Below are positions 23,446 through 31,144 of a stretch of DNA of 37,026 bases, one piece after another. A model generated the notes under the pieces. That model worked only from the letters and a program-made list of their open reading frames with translations, ran no database searches and had not been told where the DNA came from. The position numbers and the translations under genes were made by a program. Position 1 is the first letter of the stretch, and every line of letters begins with the position of its first letter. This stretch comes from Rhodospirillales bacterium. GTDB lineage: Bacteria; Pseudomonadota; Alphaproteobacteria; Reyranellales; Reyranellaceae. The stretch lies in assembly GCA_016191685.1 (NCBI GenBank), contig JACPVT010000144.1:1-37026 (forward strand). Reading direction: 5' to 3'.

Positions 23446-24600
23446 TCAGCTTCGTCTGCTCACGACAAGGCCCAGCATCGCGAGCATCATCGCGCCGGCC
23501 GCCAGGGCGAGTGGTCCCTTGATCGAAACTTCGTAGATTGCGGCGCCGATCAGAGGTCCCACAATCCAGGCTGCAGCCATCGCAGCCTGCAAACGGCCGG
23601 CAACCTGTCCCTGGCTGTCGCCACGGCTCGCCAGCGACGCGCCCGCCATCAGACCGGATTGCGCCCAGGCAAAACCCGCCCCCAGGAGGCCGAACGCGGC
23701 GAGCAGCCAACCGAAGCCCGGAGCCATCAGGCAGCCGGCAGTTGCGAGAAGGCAGACGATCAGGCCGATCCAAAGCAACGTGGCCGGCGGTGCCTTGAAC
23801 AGGCGAATGGCGAAGGCCTGAACGGCAAACGAGGATGCCGCGAACGTCATGCTGATCAGGCTCGCCCGTTGTACGGCGGCCATCGTGTCGAGGCCGAGAA
23901 GATCCTGGACGTAGAAGGCATTTGTTGCCTGCAAGGCGGCAAACGCCAGGTGAATCGCGAAGGCAACAGCGAGGTAGGGAGTGACCTTCCCAAGGGTGCT
24001 CGTCCCGACGGCAAGCACCTCAGGCGCGCGCGGCTGGTCACGCAGGACCGCAGCCACAGCAAGGATCGTGAGCGAGGTCAGGACGCAGGCGACCAGAATG
24101 GGAATGGCGAAGCCCCTGCCGATCAGCAAAGCCACAAGCGCAGGGCCAGCCATGCTGCCGAGACCAACCGCGGCCCCCACCATTGCGGCACCCGTCGAGC
24201 GGTCACTGGCGGCGGTGATATCGGCCATATAGGCGATACCGGCCGGTTGCACGCCGCCGCAGAGAACGCCGTAGAGGATCCGCGCGCCGAGAAGGGCGGC
24301 AAAGGCAGCGAAGACGTCGACTTCACCCTTTTCGAGGGTGAAGAGCCCGGCAAACAGCAGAAGGGACAGCGCAGCGCCGGCAAGCCCCGCGAGAAGCACC
24401 GGCCGCCGGCCCTTTCGATCGGCCAGCCGGCCCCACCATGAAGAGGTGAGAAAGAAGAGCAGCGCCGAAGACGCGATGATCGCGCCGACCTCGATCTCGC
24501 CGAGCCCGATCGCGCGGCCGAACAGCCCCACCGTCGCAAGGACCGCCGCGTTTCCCATCATCAAGACGAAGACGGCGAGAAGAACGACTGTCGTTGCCAT
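23446..24600 (-). CDS. MFS transporter (12-helix, TetA/MdtG-like)
   Basis: The protein has 384 residues and about 12 helices. The loop 2-3 motif GRLADRKGRRPVLLAG is the MFS signature, and GAAVGLGSMAGPALVALL in helix 5 is the exporter motif C. These place it among proton-driven drug or metabolite exporters of the DHA1 type. It is rather less GC-rich in codon choice than its neighbours by eye. It stands alone: convergent with the hypothetical gene (2 bp) and 70 bp downstream of the kinase gene on the same strand. It could be read from that operon but has room for its own start signals. Substrate unknown. Confidence 0.88.
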   Translation of the reverse strand: MATTVVLLAVFVLMMGNAAVLATVGLFGRAIGLGEIEVGAIIASSALLFFLTSSWWGRLADRKGRRPVLLAGLAGAALSLLLFAGLFTLEKGEVDVFAAFAALLGARILYGVLCGGVQPAGIAYMADITAASDRSTGAAMVGAAVGLGSMAGPALVALLIGRGFAIPILVACVLTSLTILAVAAVLRDQPRAPEVLAVGTSTLGKVTPYLAVAFAIHLAFAALQATNAFYVQDLLGLDTMAAVQRASLISMTFAASSFAVQAFAIRLFKAPPATLLWIGLIVCLLATAGCLMAPGFGWLLAAFGLLGAGFAWAQSGLMAGASLASRGDSQGQVAGRLQAAMAAAWIVGPLIGAAIYEVSIKGPLALAAGAMMLAMLGLVVSRRS

Positions 24601-24670
24601 CGCGCAATGCTTGCCGGCTCACCTCTGCGAAGTGAAATGACAATTCATTGCCCAGTGTTACAGCGCCGGA

Positions 24671-25171
24671 TCAACCGCCGAGCCGGCTCGCCAGATCGGC
24701 CACCGCTTCATCGACGCTCTTCAGGGCGGTGTCGACGACGATGTGTTCGCGATCCCACTTCTCGTAGTCGCGATCCACGACGGCCTGCCATGTCGGCAGC
24801 TTCAGTCCGGCGATGTCGGCCGTCCGCGTCTCGACCCGGCGCCGATGTTCGGTCCCGTCGGAGCAGACCACTTCGACCTCGGCAACCTCGACGGCCGCGC
24901 TGTCGCCGACGGCGCGCCAGGCGTCGCGTGTAATTTTCAACGGATTGACCGAGTCGGCAATGACGATCCGGCCGATGCGCAGATTGTCCTCTGCAACATT
25001 GTAGGCGATCTCGTAGCCTGCGGGACCGACTTCGCCTCGGAGCACGTCGCTCCTGCGCAACGCCTGCTCGATCGTATCGACGCGCACATGCACGGCACCG
25101 AGCCGCCTCGCCAAGCTGCGCGCGATCGTGCTCTTGCCGCTGCCCGGCAAGCCGCCGAGCACGATCAGCAT
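24671..25171 (-). CDS. P-loop kinase-like ATPase (AAA_33 type)
   Basis: The protein has 166 residues. Walker A is GLPGSGKS at residues 7-14. The VRVDTIEQALR segment and the later IVIADSVNPLKITRDAW fit small-molecule kinases such as chloramphenicol phosphotransferase-like or zeta-like proteins, which phosphorylate a hydroxyl group. VVCSDGTEHRRRVETR resembles the lid with its arginines. The start overlaps the GST stop by 7 bp (ATGCTGA), so it is the last gene of the gluQ-Rieske operon. The substrate is unknown. A detached housekeeping or toxin-type role cannot be excluded, but no antitoxin is adjacent. Confidence 0.8.
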   Translation of the reverse strand: MLIVLGGLPGSGKSTIARSLARRLGAVHVRVDTIEQALRRSDVLRGEVGPAGYEIAYNVAEDNLRIGRIVIADSVNPLKITRDAWRAVGDSAAVEVAEVEVVCSDGTEHRRRVETRTADIAGLKLPTWQAVVDRDYEKWDREHIVVDTALKSVDEAVADLASRLGG

Positions 25172-25791
25172 GACGCCGCTCTCTTGCGATCCATCAATTC
25201 ATAGGGATGCTCCCATCCAGGCGTGGCGGCCAGGCGATCGAGCCAGCGACCGACCGATGGCCAGCGGCCAAGATCGATCCCCGCCTGGTCGGCGAAGAAG
25301 AGATAGCCCGCGCAGGAGATGTCCGCGACGCCGGGCGCGTCGCCCAGCAGATAGGGCCGGCGGTCGAACTCCTGAGCCAGACGGTCGAGGTCGGCCTCGG
25401 TCCGGCGCCGGAACATGGCGACGACGGCGGGATCCTCGGCGGAAAAGCGAAGGGCGAAGCGGAGATTGGGCAGCGAAAAGCCGATGCGATTGGCCTCCCA
25501 GAACAGCCACTGCGTCGTCCGGTCGAGATCGGCGCCGCCGCCCAGCCGGCCGCTCTTGCGGACGAGATGCAGCAGGATGGCGTTCGACTGCGCCAGCGTG
25601 CCGTCCTCGTCGATGAAGACGGGCACTTCGCCGTAGGGGCTCGCGGCGACGAAGTCAGGCCGGCGCTCGGCGCGCGGCGGCTGGAGATCGACATAACGAT
25701 ACTCGTGCGCCACGCCGAGCAGGACGAGGGTCTGGCGCACCTTGTAGGAGTGGCCGGACTCGCGATTGCCGTAGACGATGGGCAGGGCCAC
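25165..25791 (-). CDS. Glutathione S-transferase family protein (operon member)
   Basis: The protein has about 208 residues. The N-terminal thioredoxin-like domain (LPIVYGNRESGHSYKVRQTL) is followed by the glutathione-contact motif SPYGEVPVFIDEDGTLAQSNAIL, then an all-helical C-terminal domain with PYLLGDAPGVADISCAGYLF. S11 or Y13 in RESGHSY may be the catalytic residue. The track start at 25845 lies inside the MetE-like gene. I use the GTG at 25791, 2 bp after that gene's stop. The last 7 bp overlap the kinase start. The context suggests that glutathione is used on, or protects against, a product of the Rieske oxygenase pathway. Confidence 0.88.
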   Translation of the reverse strand: MALPIVYGNRESGHSYKVRQTLVLLGVAHEYRYVDLQPPRAERRPDFVAASPYGEVPVFIDEDGTLAQSNAILLHLVRKSGRLGGGADLDRTTQWLFWEANRIGFSLPNLRFALRFSAEDPAVVAMFRRRTEADLDRLAQEFDRRPYLLGDAPGVADISCAGYLFFADQAGIDLGRWPSVGRWLDRLAATPGWEHPYELMDRKRAASC

Positions 25792-25793
25792 GC

Positions 25794-26894
25794 TCAACCC
25801 CAGACTTCTTTGGCGACCTCGACACAGCGCGCGAGCTTGGCCCATTGTTCTTCTTCAGCCAGCAGGTTGCCCTCCTCCGTGCTGGCGAAGCCGCATTGCG
25901 GGCTGAGGCAGAGGCGGTCGAGGTCGGTGAACTTCGCGGCCTCCTCGAGGCGGCGCTTGAGCTGCTCCTTGCTCTCGAGCGCACCGGTCTTGGAGGTCAT
26001 GATGCCGAGCACGGCATGCTTGTTCTTCGGCAACATGCGCAGCGGCTCGAAGCCGCCGGCGCGCTCGCTGTCGTATTCCATGAAGTAGGCATCGACGCCC
26101 ATCTTGTTGAACAGCACATCGGCCACCGGCTCGTAGCCGCCCTGCGCCATCCAGGTCGAGCGGAAGTTGCCGCGGCAGAGATGCATCGAGATCGTCATGC
26201 CGGGCGTGCGGCCGGAGACGGCGGCATTCACCAGGTCGGCGTAGATGTGCAGCAGCCTGTCGGGATCGTCGCCGCGGCCGCGCAGATAATCGCGCTGCGC
26301 AGGATCGCAAAGGTAGGCCACGAACACCTCGTCAAGCTGCAGGTAGGTGCAGCCCGCCTCGCCGAAGGCGCGCACCGCCTTGGCGTAGGCTTTCCCGAGA
26401 TCCTCGAAGAAGGCCTCCATCTCCGGGTACACCGACTTCTCGATGGCCTGGCGGCCGCCGCGATAGTGCAGTGCCGTCGGCGACGGGATCGTCATCTTGG
26501 GCGTGGCCTTCGCCACCGACTTCAGGAACTCGAAGTGCCCGATCATCGGATGGCCGGTGAAGTCGATCTTGCCGTGCACGTGCAGGCCTTCGGCCTTGGT
26601 TTGCGTGCCCTTGAACTGCAGGCCCTGGGCCACGCTCACCAGCTCCACGCCGTCGAGGCCGGCCAGGAAATCGTAGTGCCACCACGAGCGGCGAAACTCG
26701 CCGTCGGTCACCCCCTGCAGGCCGATCGCCTCCTGTTTCGCGACAAGCTTCGTGATCTCGGCGTCCTCGACCGCCTTCAGCTGCGCCGGGGTGATCTCGC
26801 CGGCGAGGCGCTTGGTCCGCGCCGCCTTGACCGGCGCACTGCGCAACAGGCTGCCGACCTGGTCGGCGCGAAACGGCGGCTTGGTGCGTTTCAT
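25794..26894 (-). CDS. Cobalamin-independent methionine synthase-like protein (MetE C-terminal domain only)
   Basis: The protein has 366 residues, corresponding to the catalytic C-terminal half of MetE. The four zinc ligands are visible: H238 and C240 (SMHLCRGN), E273 (YFMEYDSE) and C334 (LSPQCGFAS). Opening FRADQVGSLLR and GVTDGEFRR are typical of the single-domain family (YxjG/YxjH-like). Such short MetE relatives move methyl groups between a donor and a thiol, but most lack a proven donor. The track starts at 26918; the ATG at 26894 has GGGAGAAGAGG just before it and clears the SDR stop by 13 bp. In a run with Rieske, SDR and GST genes, it may accept a methyl group released from a catabolic substrate (inference). 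Confidence 0.88.
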   Translation of the reverse strand: MKRTKPPFRADQVGSLLRSAPVKAARTKRLAGEITPAQLKAVEDAEITKLVAKQEAIGLQGVTDGEFRRSWWHYDFLAGLDGVELVSVAQGLQFKGTQTKAEGLHVHGKIDFTGHPMIGHFEFLKSVAKATPKMTIPSPTALHYRGGRQAIEKSVYPEMEAFFEDLGKAYAKAVRAFGEAGCTYLQLDEVFVAYLCDPAQRDYLRGRGDDPDRLLHIYADLVNAAVSGRTPGMTISMHLCRGNFRSTWMAQGGYEPVADVLFNKMGVDAYFMEYDSERAGGFEPLRMLPKNKHAVLGIMTSKTGALESKEQLKRRLEEAAKFTDLDRLCLSPQCGFASTEEGNLLAEEEQWAKLARCVEVAKEVWG

Positions 26895-26907
26895 CCTCTT
26901 CTCCCGG

Positions 26908-27693
26908 TCAAATGGCATAACCGCCGTCGACCATCAGCGTCTGGCCGGTGATCCAGCGGGCGCGCGCGGAGGCAAGGAATACCACGGCTTCGGCGACCTC
27001 GTCCGCCGTGCCCAAACGCTTGAGCGCCATGACCTGGCGCGAGGCGTCGAGGAAGCGCTGGTCGAAGTCGCCGCTCTCCACCAGCGCGTGATAGAGCCCG
27101 TCGGTGATGACGCCGACGCCGACGGCGTTGGCGCGCACGCCGAAGCGGCCCTCCTCGGCCGCAACGGCCTTCACGAGTTGCTCGATCGCGGCCTTGGGGG
27201 CGGCGCTCAGGATGTCGCGCACGGCGTTGCGGCGGATGGCCGGAGTCACGAGGGCGGTGAAACTGCCCTTGCTCGTGCGCAGGCGCGGCAATGCCGCCTG
27301 GATCAGATGGTAGCAACCGAAGGCGTCGTGCTCCATCACCTCGCGGAAGGCCGACGCCGGCTGCTGGCTGATGAACCGCATGGGGATGTAGGGCCCGGCG
27401 GCATAGACGACCGTGTGGACGCCGCCGAAATGGTCCGAAGCGTCGTCGACGAATTCCTTCACTACGGCCTCGTCGCGCAGGTCGACCTTGGCGACATGGA
27501 CCTCTCGGCCGGCGCCGCGCACCAGCTCGGCCGTCTCCTCGGCACGCCCCGGCCCGCTGAAATAGTTGAGCGCCACGTCGCAGCCGCGTTCGGCGAGTTG
27601 CACGGCGATGGCTCGGCCGATGCCGCCCGAACCGCCGATCACCACCGCGCAGCCACCCGTCGGAAAGTCGGGCAGCCGCTCGGGCTGCTTCAA
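26908..27693 (-). CDS. Divergent SDR-family protein lacking the catalytic tyrosine
   Basis: The protein has about 261 residues. The Rossmann motif GGSGGIG (20-26) and the C-terminal ITGQTLMVDGGYAI are SDR-typical. The YxxxK motif, however, reads S163-A-A-P-K167, the catalytic serine strand reads ALVTPAIRR, and NNAG reads YAAG. It may therefore bind NAD(P)H without classical chemistry, or use other residues. The 396-residue track ORF runs antisense inside the Rieske gene. I choose the TTG at 27693, which overlaps the Rieske stop as TTGA and gives a normal SDR N-terminus (KQPERLPDFPTGGCAVVIGG). This start is inferred from coupling. Third gene of the operon. Confidence 0.82.
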   Translation of the reverse strand: MKQPERLPDFPTGGCAVVIGGSGGIGRAIAVQLAERGCDVALNYFSGPGRAEETAELVRGAGREVHVAKVDLRDEAVVKEFVDDASDHFGGVHTVVYAAGPYIPMRFISQQPASAFREVMEHDAFGCYHLIQAALPRLRTSKGSFTALVTPAIRRNAVRDILSAAPKAAIEQLVKAVAAEEGRFGVRANAVGVGVITDGLYHALVESGDFDQRFLDASRQVMALKRLGTADEVAEAVVFLASARARWITGQTLMVDGGYAI

Positions 27694-28847
27694 GCCGCGA
27701 CCCCGAGGGCGTTGCGGATCGAGCTGTGGAAGTGGACCAGCGACGGCTCGTTGCGGCCGTAGAGCACTTCTTCGGTGGCGCCCGACTCGAAGCCGATCTG
27801 CATGCGCTCGCCCAGCGGGAAGTCCTCTTCCATCACGGTCCGGATCGCGATATCGCGGTTCTTCTCCCAGTAGGAATCCGGCTTGTCCGTTTCCGCGGGC
27901 CGGTAGATCGTCATCTCGACCTCGCAGCGGCCAGGATCGTCGCGGCCGGGGAAGGCCCGCCAGATCTCGATGTGATCGACCTGGAAGATCAGGATGGTGT
28001 TGGGGAAGAGCTGATAGATCGAGATGACGTGCGGGCGGTAGTTGCGCTCGGTTTCGGGCAGGCCGCGCACCGCGTCGATCGAGGTGCGGGCCACGCACAT
28101 GCGGCCGTTGAGGCCGGCGCCGTCGAAGGTGCCGACATTGCCGATGAAGTACGGCCCGATGGTTTTCCGGTGCAGGTGCGGGACGTGATAGACTTCCAGG
28201 AAGGTGTCGACGGCGAACTTCCAGTTGATGCGCGGCGCCACGCGATCGGTCGAGAACATGGGATAGGTGTCGAGTTGCAGCGCCGCCAGATCCGCGGCGA
28301 TCGGCCCGAGGCCGGCATCGATGTCGAGCTCCGGACCCTCACCGGGCTGCACGGGCTTGGGCCGCACGAACAGCATGCCGTGGCGTTCGGCGGCCGGAAG
28401 CCGCACCAGCCCGTGGCTCGCAAGATCGACGCCGGCGAAGCCCACCTTGTCCGTCGTGCCCAGGAGCTTGCCGGCGAGATCGTAGGTCCAGCCGTGATAG
28501 GGGCAGGTGAAGGCCCGCGCATTGCCGCAGCCATCGGCCACCGGCGCACCGCGATGGCGGCAGATGTTGGCGAAGGCCTTTACGCTGCCGTCGGCGCCGC
28601 GGGTCATCAGCACCGGCATACCGGCCACATCCTCGGTGACATAGTCGCCGGGTTTGGCGAGGCGCGCCGACAGTCCCATGAAGATCGGCAAGTCGCGGAA
28701 CAGCCGGTCGCGCTCCAGGTTCGCGCGCTCGCGGCTGGAATAGGCGATCACGCGGTTGCGGAACAGGGAGTCCGCGAGATCGGTGGTGCGGCCGTCGATA
28801 TGGCCGAGCAGCCGCCTCCCGACGGCCAGTTCTTCGTTTCGGTCCAT
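27690..28847 (-). CDS. Rieske non-heme iron oxygenase, alpha subunit
   Basis: The protein has 385 residues. The [2Fe-2S] Rieske motif is C96-R-H98 ... C115-P-Y-H118. The mononuclear iron site lies in NWKFAVDTFLEVYHVPHLH, with H220 and H225 and a later Asp in EEDFPLGE. The bridging acidic residue two before H220 is Glu217 rather than Asp, as reported for carnitine monooxygenase CntA, but Glu also occurs in other branches. Such enzymes hydroxylate or demethylate aromatic or quaternary-amine substrates and need a reductase, which is not encoded nearby. The start is 9 bp after the gluQ stop, and the stop overlaps the SDR start. No beta subunit is present. Substrate unknown. Confidence 0.92.
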   Translation of the reverse strand: MDRNEELAVGRRLLGHIDGRTTDLADSLFRNRVIAYSSRERANLERDRLFRDLPIFMGLSARLAKPGDYVTEDVAGMPVLMTRGADGSVKAFANICRHRGAPVADGCGNARAFTCPYHGWTYDLAGKLLGTTDKVGFAGVDLASHGLVRLPAAERHGMLFVRPKPVQPGEGPELDIDAGLGPIAADLAALQLDTYPMFSTDRVAPRINWKFAVDTFLEVYHVPHLHRKTIGPYFIGNVGTFDGAGLNGRMCVARTSIDAVRGLPETERNYRPHVISIYQLFPNTILIFQVDHIEIWRAFPGRDDPGRCEVEMTIYRPAETDKPDSYWEKNRDIAIRTVMEEDFPLGERMQIGFESGATEEVLYGRNEPSLVHFHSSIRNALGVAA

Positions 28848-28856
28848 GGCCGAATG

Positions 28857-29741
28857 TTAGGCCTGCCGGCCCACCGCCGCCAGTGCGCGGCGCCGCACTT
28901 CCTCCGGACCGACGCCGCTTTCGCGTAGCGACCGGATCGTGAGGTCCTTGTCGCGCTTGGCCAGACGCCGCCCGGTCGGGTCCGCGATCAGGCCGTGATG
29001 GGCATAGAGCGGCGTCGCGTAGCCCTGCAGGCGCTGCAACAGGACATGGGCGTGGGTCGAGGGCAGGATGTCCTCACCGCGAGTCACCAGGGAGACGCCC
29101 TGCAGGTGATCGTCGACCGTGACCGCGAGGTGATAGCTGATCGGCGTGTCCTTGCGGGCGATCACGAAGTCGCCCATCAGAAGCGGCTGGCCCGCGATGC
29201 GGCCGCGGTCCTCGTCGACGAAATCGTACGGCCCCACGGCAGCCGCGGCGCGCGCCGAATCGAGCCGCATGCAGAACTCGCGGCCGGCGGCGATGCGTCG
29301 TTTGCGTTCGGCCGGCGTGAGATCCCGGCAGGTGCCGGGATAGAGCGGGCCATCGGGGCCCACGGACGGCCCATGCGGCGCGGCGGCGGAGGCCGCTATC
29401 TCGCGCGCGATCTTGGCGCGGCTGCAGAAACAGGGATAGACCAGGCCGCGCCTGCTCAGCCGGTCGAGTTCGTGGCCGTAGTCGGAGAAATGATCGGACT
29501 GGCGGCGCACCTCACCGTCCCAATTCAGGCCAAGCCACTTGAGGTCCTGCAGGATGGCTGTCTCGTAGTCGCGCCGGCAGCGGCGGACGTCGGTGTCCTC
29601 GATACGCACCAGGAACCGGCCACCGGCCTCGCGCGCCCGGGTCCAGGCGACCAAGGCCGAATAGGCACTGCCGAGATGAAGCAAGCCAGTCGGACTGGGG
29701 GCAAAACGCGTAACGACTGGCAGCACGGCGGGCGACATCAT
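28857..29741 (-). CDS. gluQ: Glutamyl-Q tRNA(Asp) synthetase
   Basis: The protein has 294 residues, a truncated GluRS-like enzyme with no anticodon-binding domain. GluQRS attaches glutamate to the queuosine at position 34 of tRNA-Asp. The HIGH-like motif is HLGSAYSAL within TRFAPSPTGLLHLG. Zinc ligands are CFCSR and YPGTC, and the KMSKS-like loop is RRLAKRDKDL. Two adjacent ATGs are possible starts (29741 or 29738). It is the first gene of a six-gene run with the Rieske gene only 9 bp downstream, an unusual partner for a tRNA-modification enzyme. Divergent from the AlkA-like gene, with a 42-bp gap. Confidence 0.95.
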   Translation of the reverse strand: MMSPAVLPVVTRFAPSPTGLLHLGSAYSALVAWTRAREAGGRFLVRIEDTDVRRCRRDYETAILQDLKWLGLNWDGEVRRQSDHFSDYGHELDRLSRRGLVYPCFCSRAKIAREIAASAAAPHGPSVGPDGPLYPGTCRDLTPAERKRRIAAGREFCMRLDSARAAAAVGPYDFVDEDRGRIAGQPLLMGDFVIARKDTPISYHLAVTVDDHLQGVSLVTRGEDILPSTHAHVLLQRLQGYATPLYAHHGLIADPTGRRLAKRDKDLTIRSLRESGVGPEEVRRRALAAVGRQA

Positions 29742-29783
29742 CCGACGTTACAGCGGCCTCGCACGACGTGCTATGCCGGATGC

Positions 29784-30461
29784 GTGAGCAAGATCGTCCT
29801 CGACGACGCCAACCTGAAAAAAGCGATGCGCCACCTCGCGCGCGTGGACTCCGATTTCGCACGGGTGCTGAAGGAGGTGGGACACCCCGCGCGGCGCGAG
29901 ATGCCGACGGGCTTCGGCGGGCTGATGCGCTCGATCGTGGGCCAGCAGGTCTCGGTCCATGCCGCACGCAGCATCTGGCTCCGGCTGGAGGCCGCGGTGC
30001 CGTCGATGGAACCGGCGGAATTCCTCGCCCAGAACGACGAGCAGTTCCGCGCCGTCGGTCTCTCGGGCGCCAAGGTGCGCTACGGCCGCAGCCTGGCGAC
30101 CGATGTCGTCGAAGGACGCATAGATTTCGTCGCCTTGGACGATCTCGACGATGCGGCGGCGATCGCCATGCTGACCCAGGCCAAGGGCATCGGGCCGTGG
30201 ACGGCCGAGATCTACCTGATGGTCGCGCACGGCCGGCCCGACATCATGCCGGGACTCGACCTCGGGCTGGTCGTGGCAGCGCAACACCTCAAGCGGCTGC
30301 GCAAGCGGCCCGACGCAAAGCGGCTTCTCAAAATCGCCGAGGCGTGGCGGCCGTGGCGCAGTGCCGCCGCGCTGCTGCTCTGGCACTATCGCCGCAGCAT
30401 GCCGGACTGGGGTCCCAAGCCCCTCAAGGAAGACATCAAGGTGGGGAAGACGGCCAAATGA
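29784..30461 (+). CDS. DNA-3-methyladenine glycosylase II (AlkA-like, short form)
   Basis: The protein has 225 residues from a GTG at 29784; the 488-residue track frame is antisense to gluQ upstream of that point. The helix-hairpin-helix is LTQAKGIGPWTAEIYLMVA (130-148) and the catalytic Asp is D159 in MPGLDLGLV. SIVGQQVSVHAA is the usual HhH-GPD opening helix. It lacks the N-terminal beta domain of E. coli AlkA, like the short Bacillus-type enzymes. It removes alkylated bases such as 3-methyladenine. The last 4 bp overlap the esterase start (ATGA). It is the first gene of a four-gene plus-strand run. Confidence 0.92.
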   Translation: MSKIVLDDANLKKAMRHLARVDSDFARVLKEVGHPARREMPTGFGGLMRSIVGQQVSVHAARSIWLRLEAAVPSMEPAEFLAQNDEQFRAVGLSGAKVRYGRSLATDVVEGRIDFVALDDLDDAAAIAMLTQAKGIGPWTAEIYLMVAHGRPDIMPGLDLGLVVAAQHLKRLRKRPDAKRLLKIAEAWRPWRSAAALLLWHYRRSMPDWGPKPLKEDIKVGKTAK

Positions 30462-31144
30462 CCAAGCCCGCGACGATCAGGCTCGAAGGCGCCAGCTACG
30501 GCCCGCAAAGCAACGGCAAGCCCGGCCATCTGGTGATCCTGCTGCACGGCTACGGCGCCGACGGCAACGACCTGATCGGCCTCGCCCCCGTGCTGGCACC
30601 GCTGATGCCGGACGTGGTGTTCCACGCGCCCAACGCCCCCTACCCCTGCGAGGGCAATCCCTTCGGCTACCAGTGGTTCGGCATCTCGCGCCTCGAACCG
30701 GCGCTGACGCTCGCCGGCGTGCGCGGCGCGGCGCCTCTGGTCGATGCCTTCCTCGACGCGACCATGGCACAATACGGGCTCGACGAATCGAAGACGGTGC
30801 TGATCGGCTTCAGCCAGGGCACGATGATGGCGCTGCACGTTGGGCTGCGCCACGCCAAGCCGCTGGCCGGCATTGTGGGTTTCTCCGGCATGCTCGCCGG
30901 CGCCGAGGTGTTGAAGGACGAGATCAGGTCGCGGCCGCCAATCCTGCTGGCCCACGGCGACAGCGACGAGATGCTGCCGCACGTGCTGACCGAGCGGGCA
31001 GCCGAAACACTGGGGCAGAACGATGTCACGGTCGGCGTCCATATCGCCGAGGGCGTCGGCCACGGCATCGACCAGACCGCGCTGAGCCACGCCGCGCGCT
31101 TCCTGCTCGAGGTCTTCAAGCTGCCGGTGCCAAAAAATGATTGA
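30458..31144 (+). CDS. Phospholipase/carboxylesterase family alpha/beta hydrolase
   Basis: The protein has 228 residues. The triad is S119 (GFSQGT), D170 (HGDSDEMLP) and H202 (GVGHGID). The oxyanion-region motif LLHGYGADGNDLIGLAP is typical of the bacterial carboxylesterase/acyl-protein thioesterase-like family, which hydrolyses short-chain esters. It is cytoplasmic by lack of a signal. Its start overlaps the AlkA-like gene by 4 bp, and its end overlaps the serine hydrolase by 8 bp, so translation is coupled on both sides. The true substrate is unknown. Confidence 0.92.
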   Translation: MTKPATIRLEGASYGPQSNGKPGHLVILLHGYGADGNDLIGLAPVLAPLMPDVVFHAPNAPYPCEGNPFGYQWFGISRLEPALTLAGVRGAAPLVDAFLDATMAQYGLDESKTVLIGFSQGTMMALHVGLRHAKPLAGIVGFSGMLAGAEVLKDEIRSRPPILLAHGDSDEMLPHVLTERAAETLGQNDVTVGVHIAEGVGHGIDQTALSHAARFLLEVFKLPVPKND

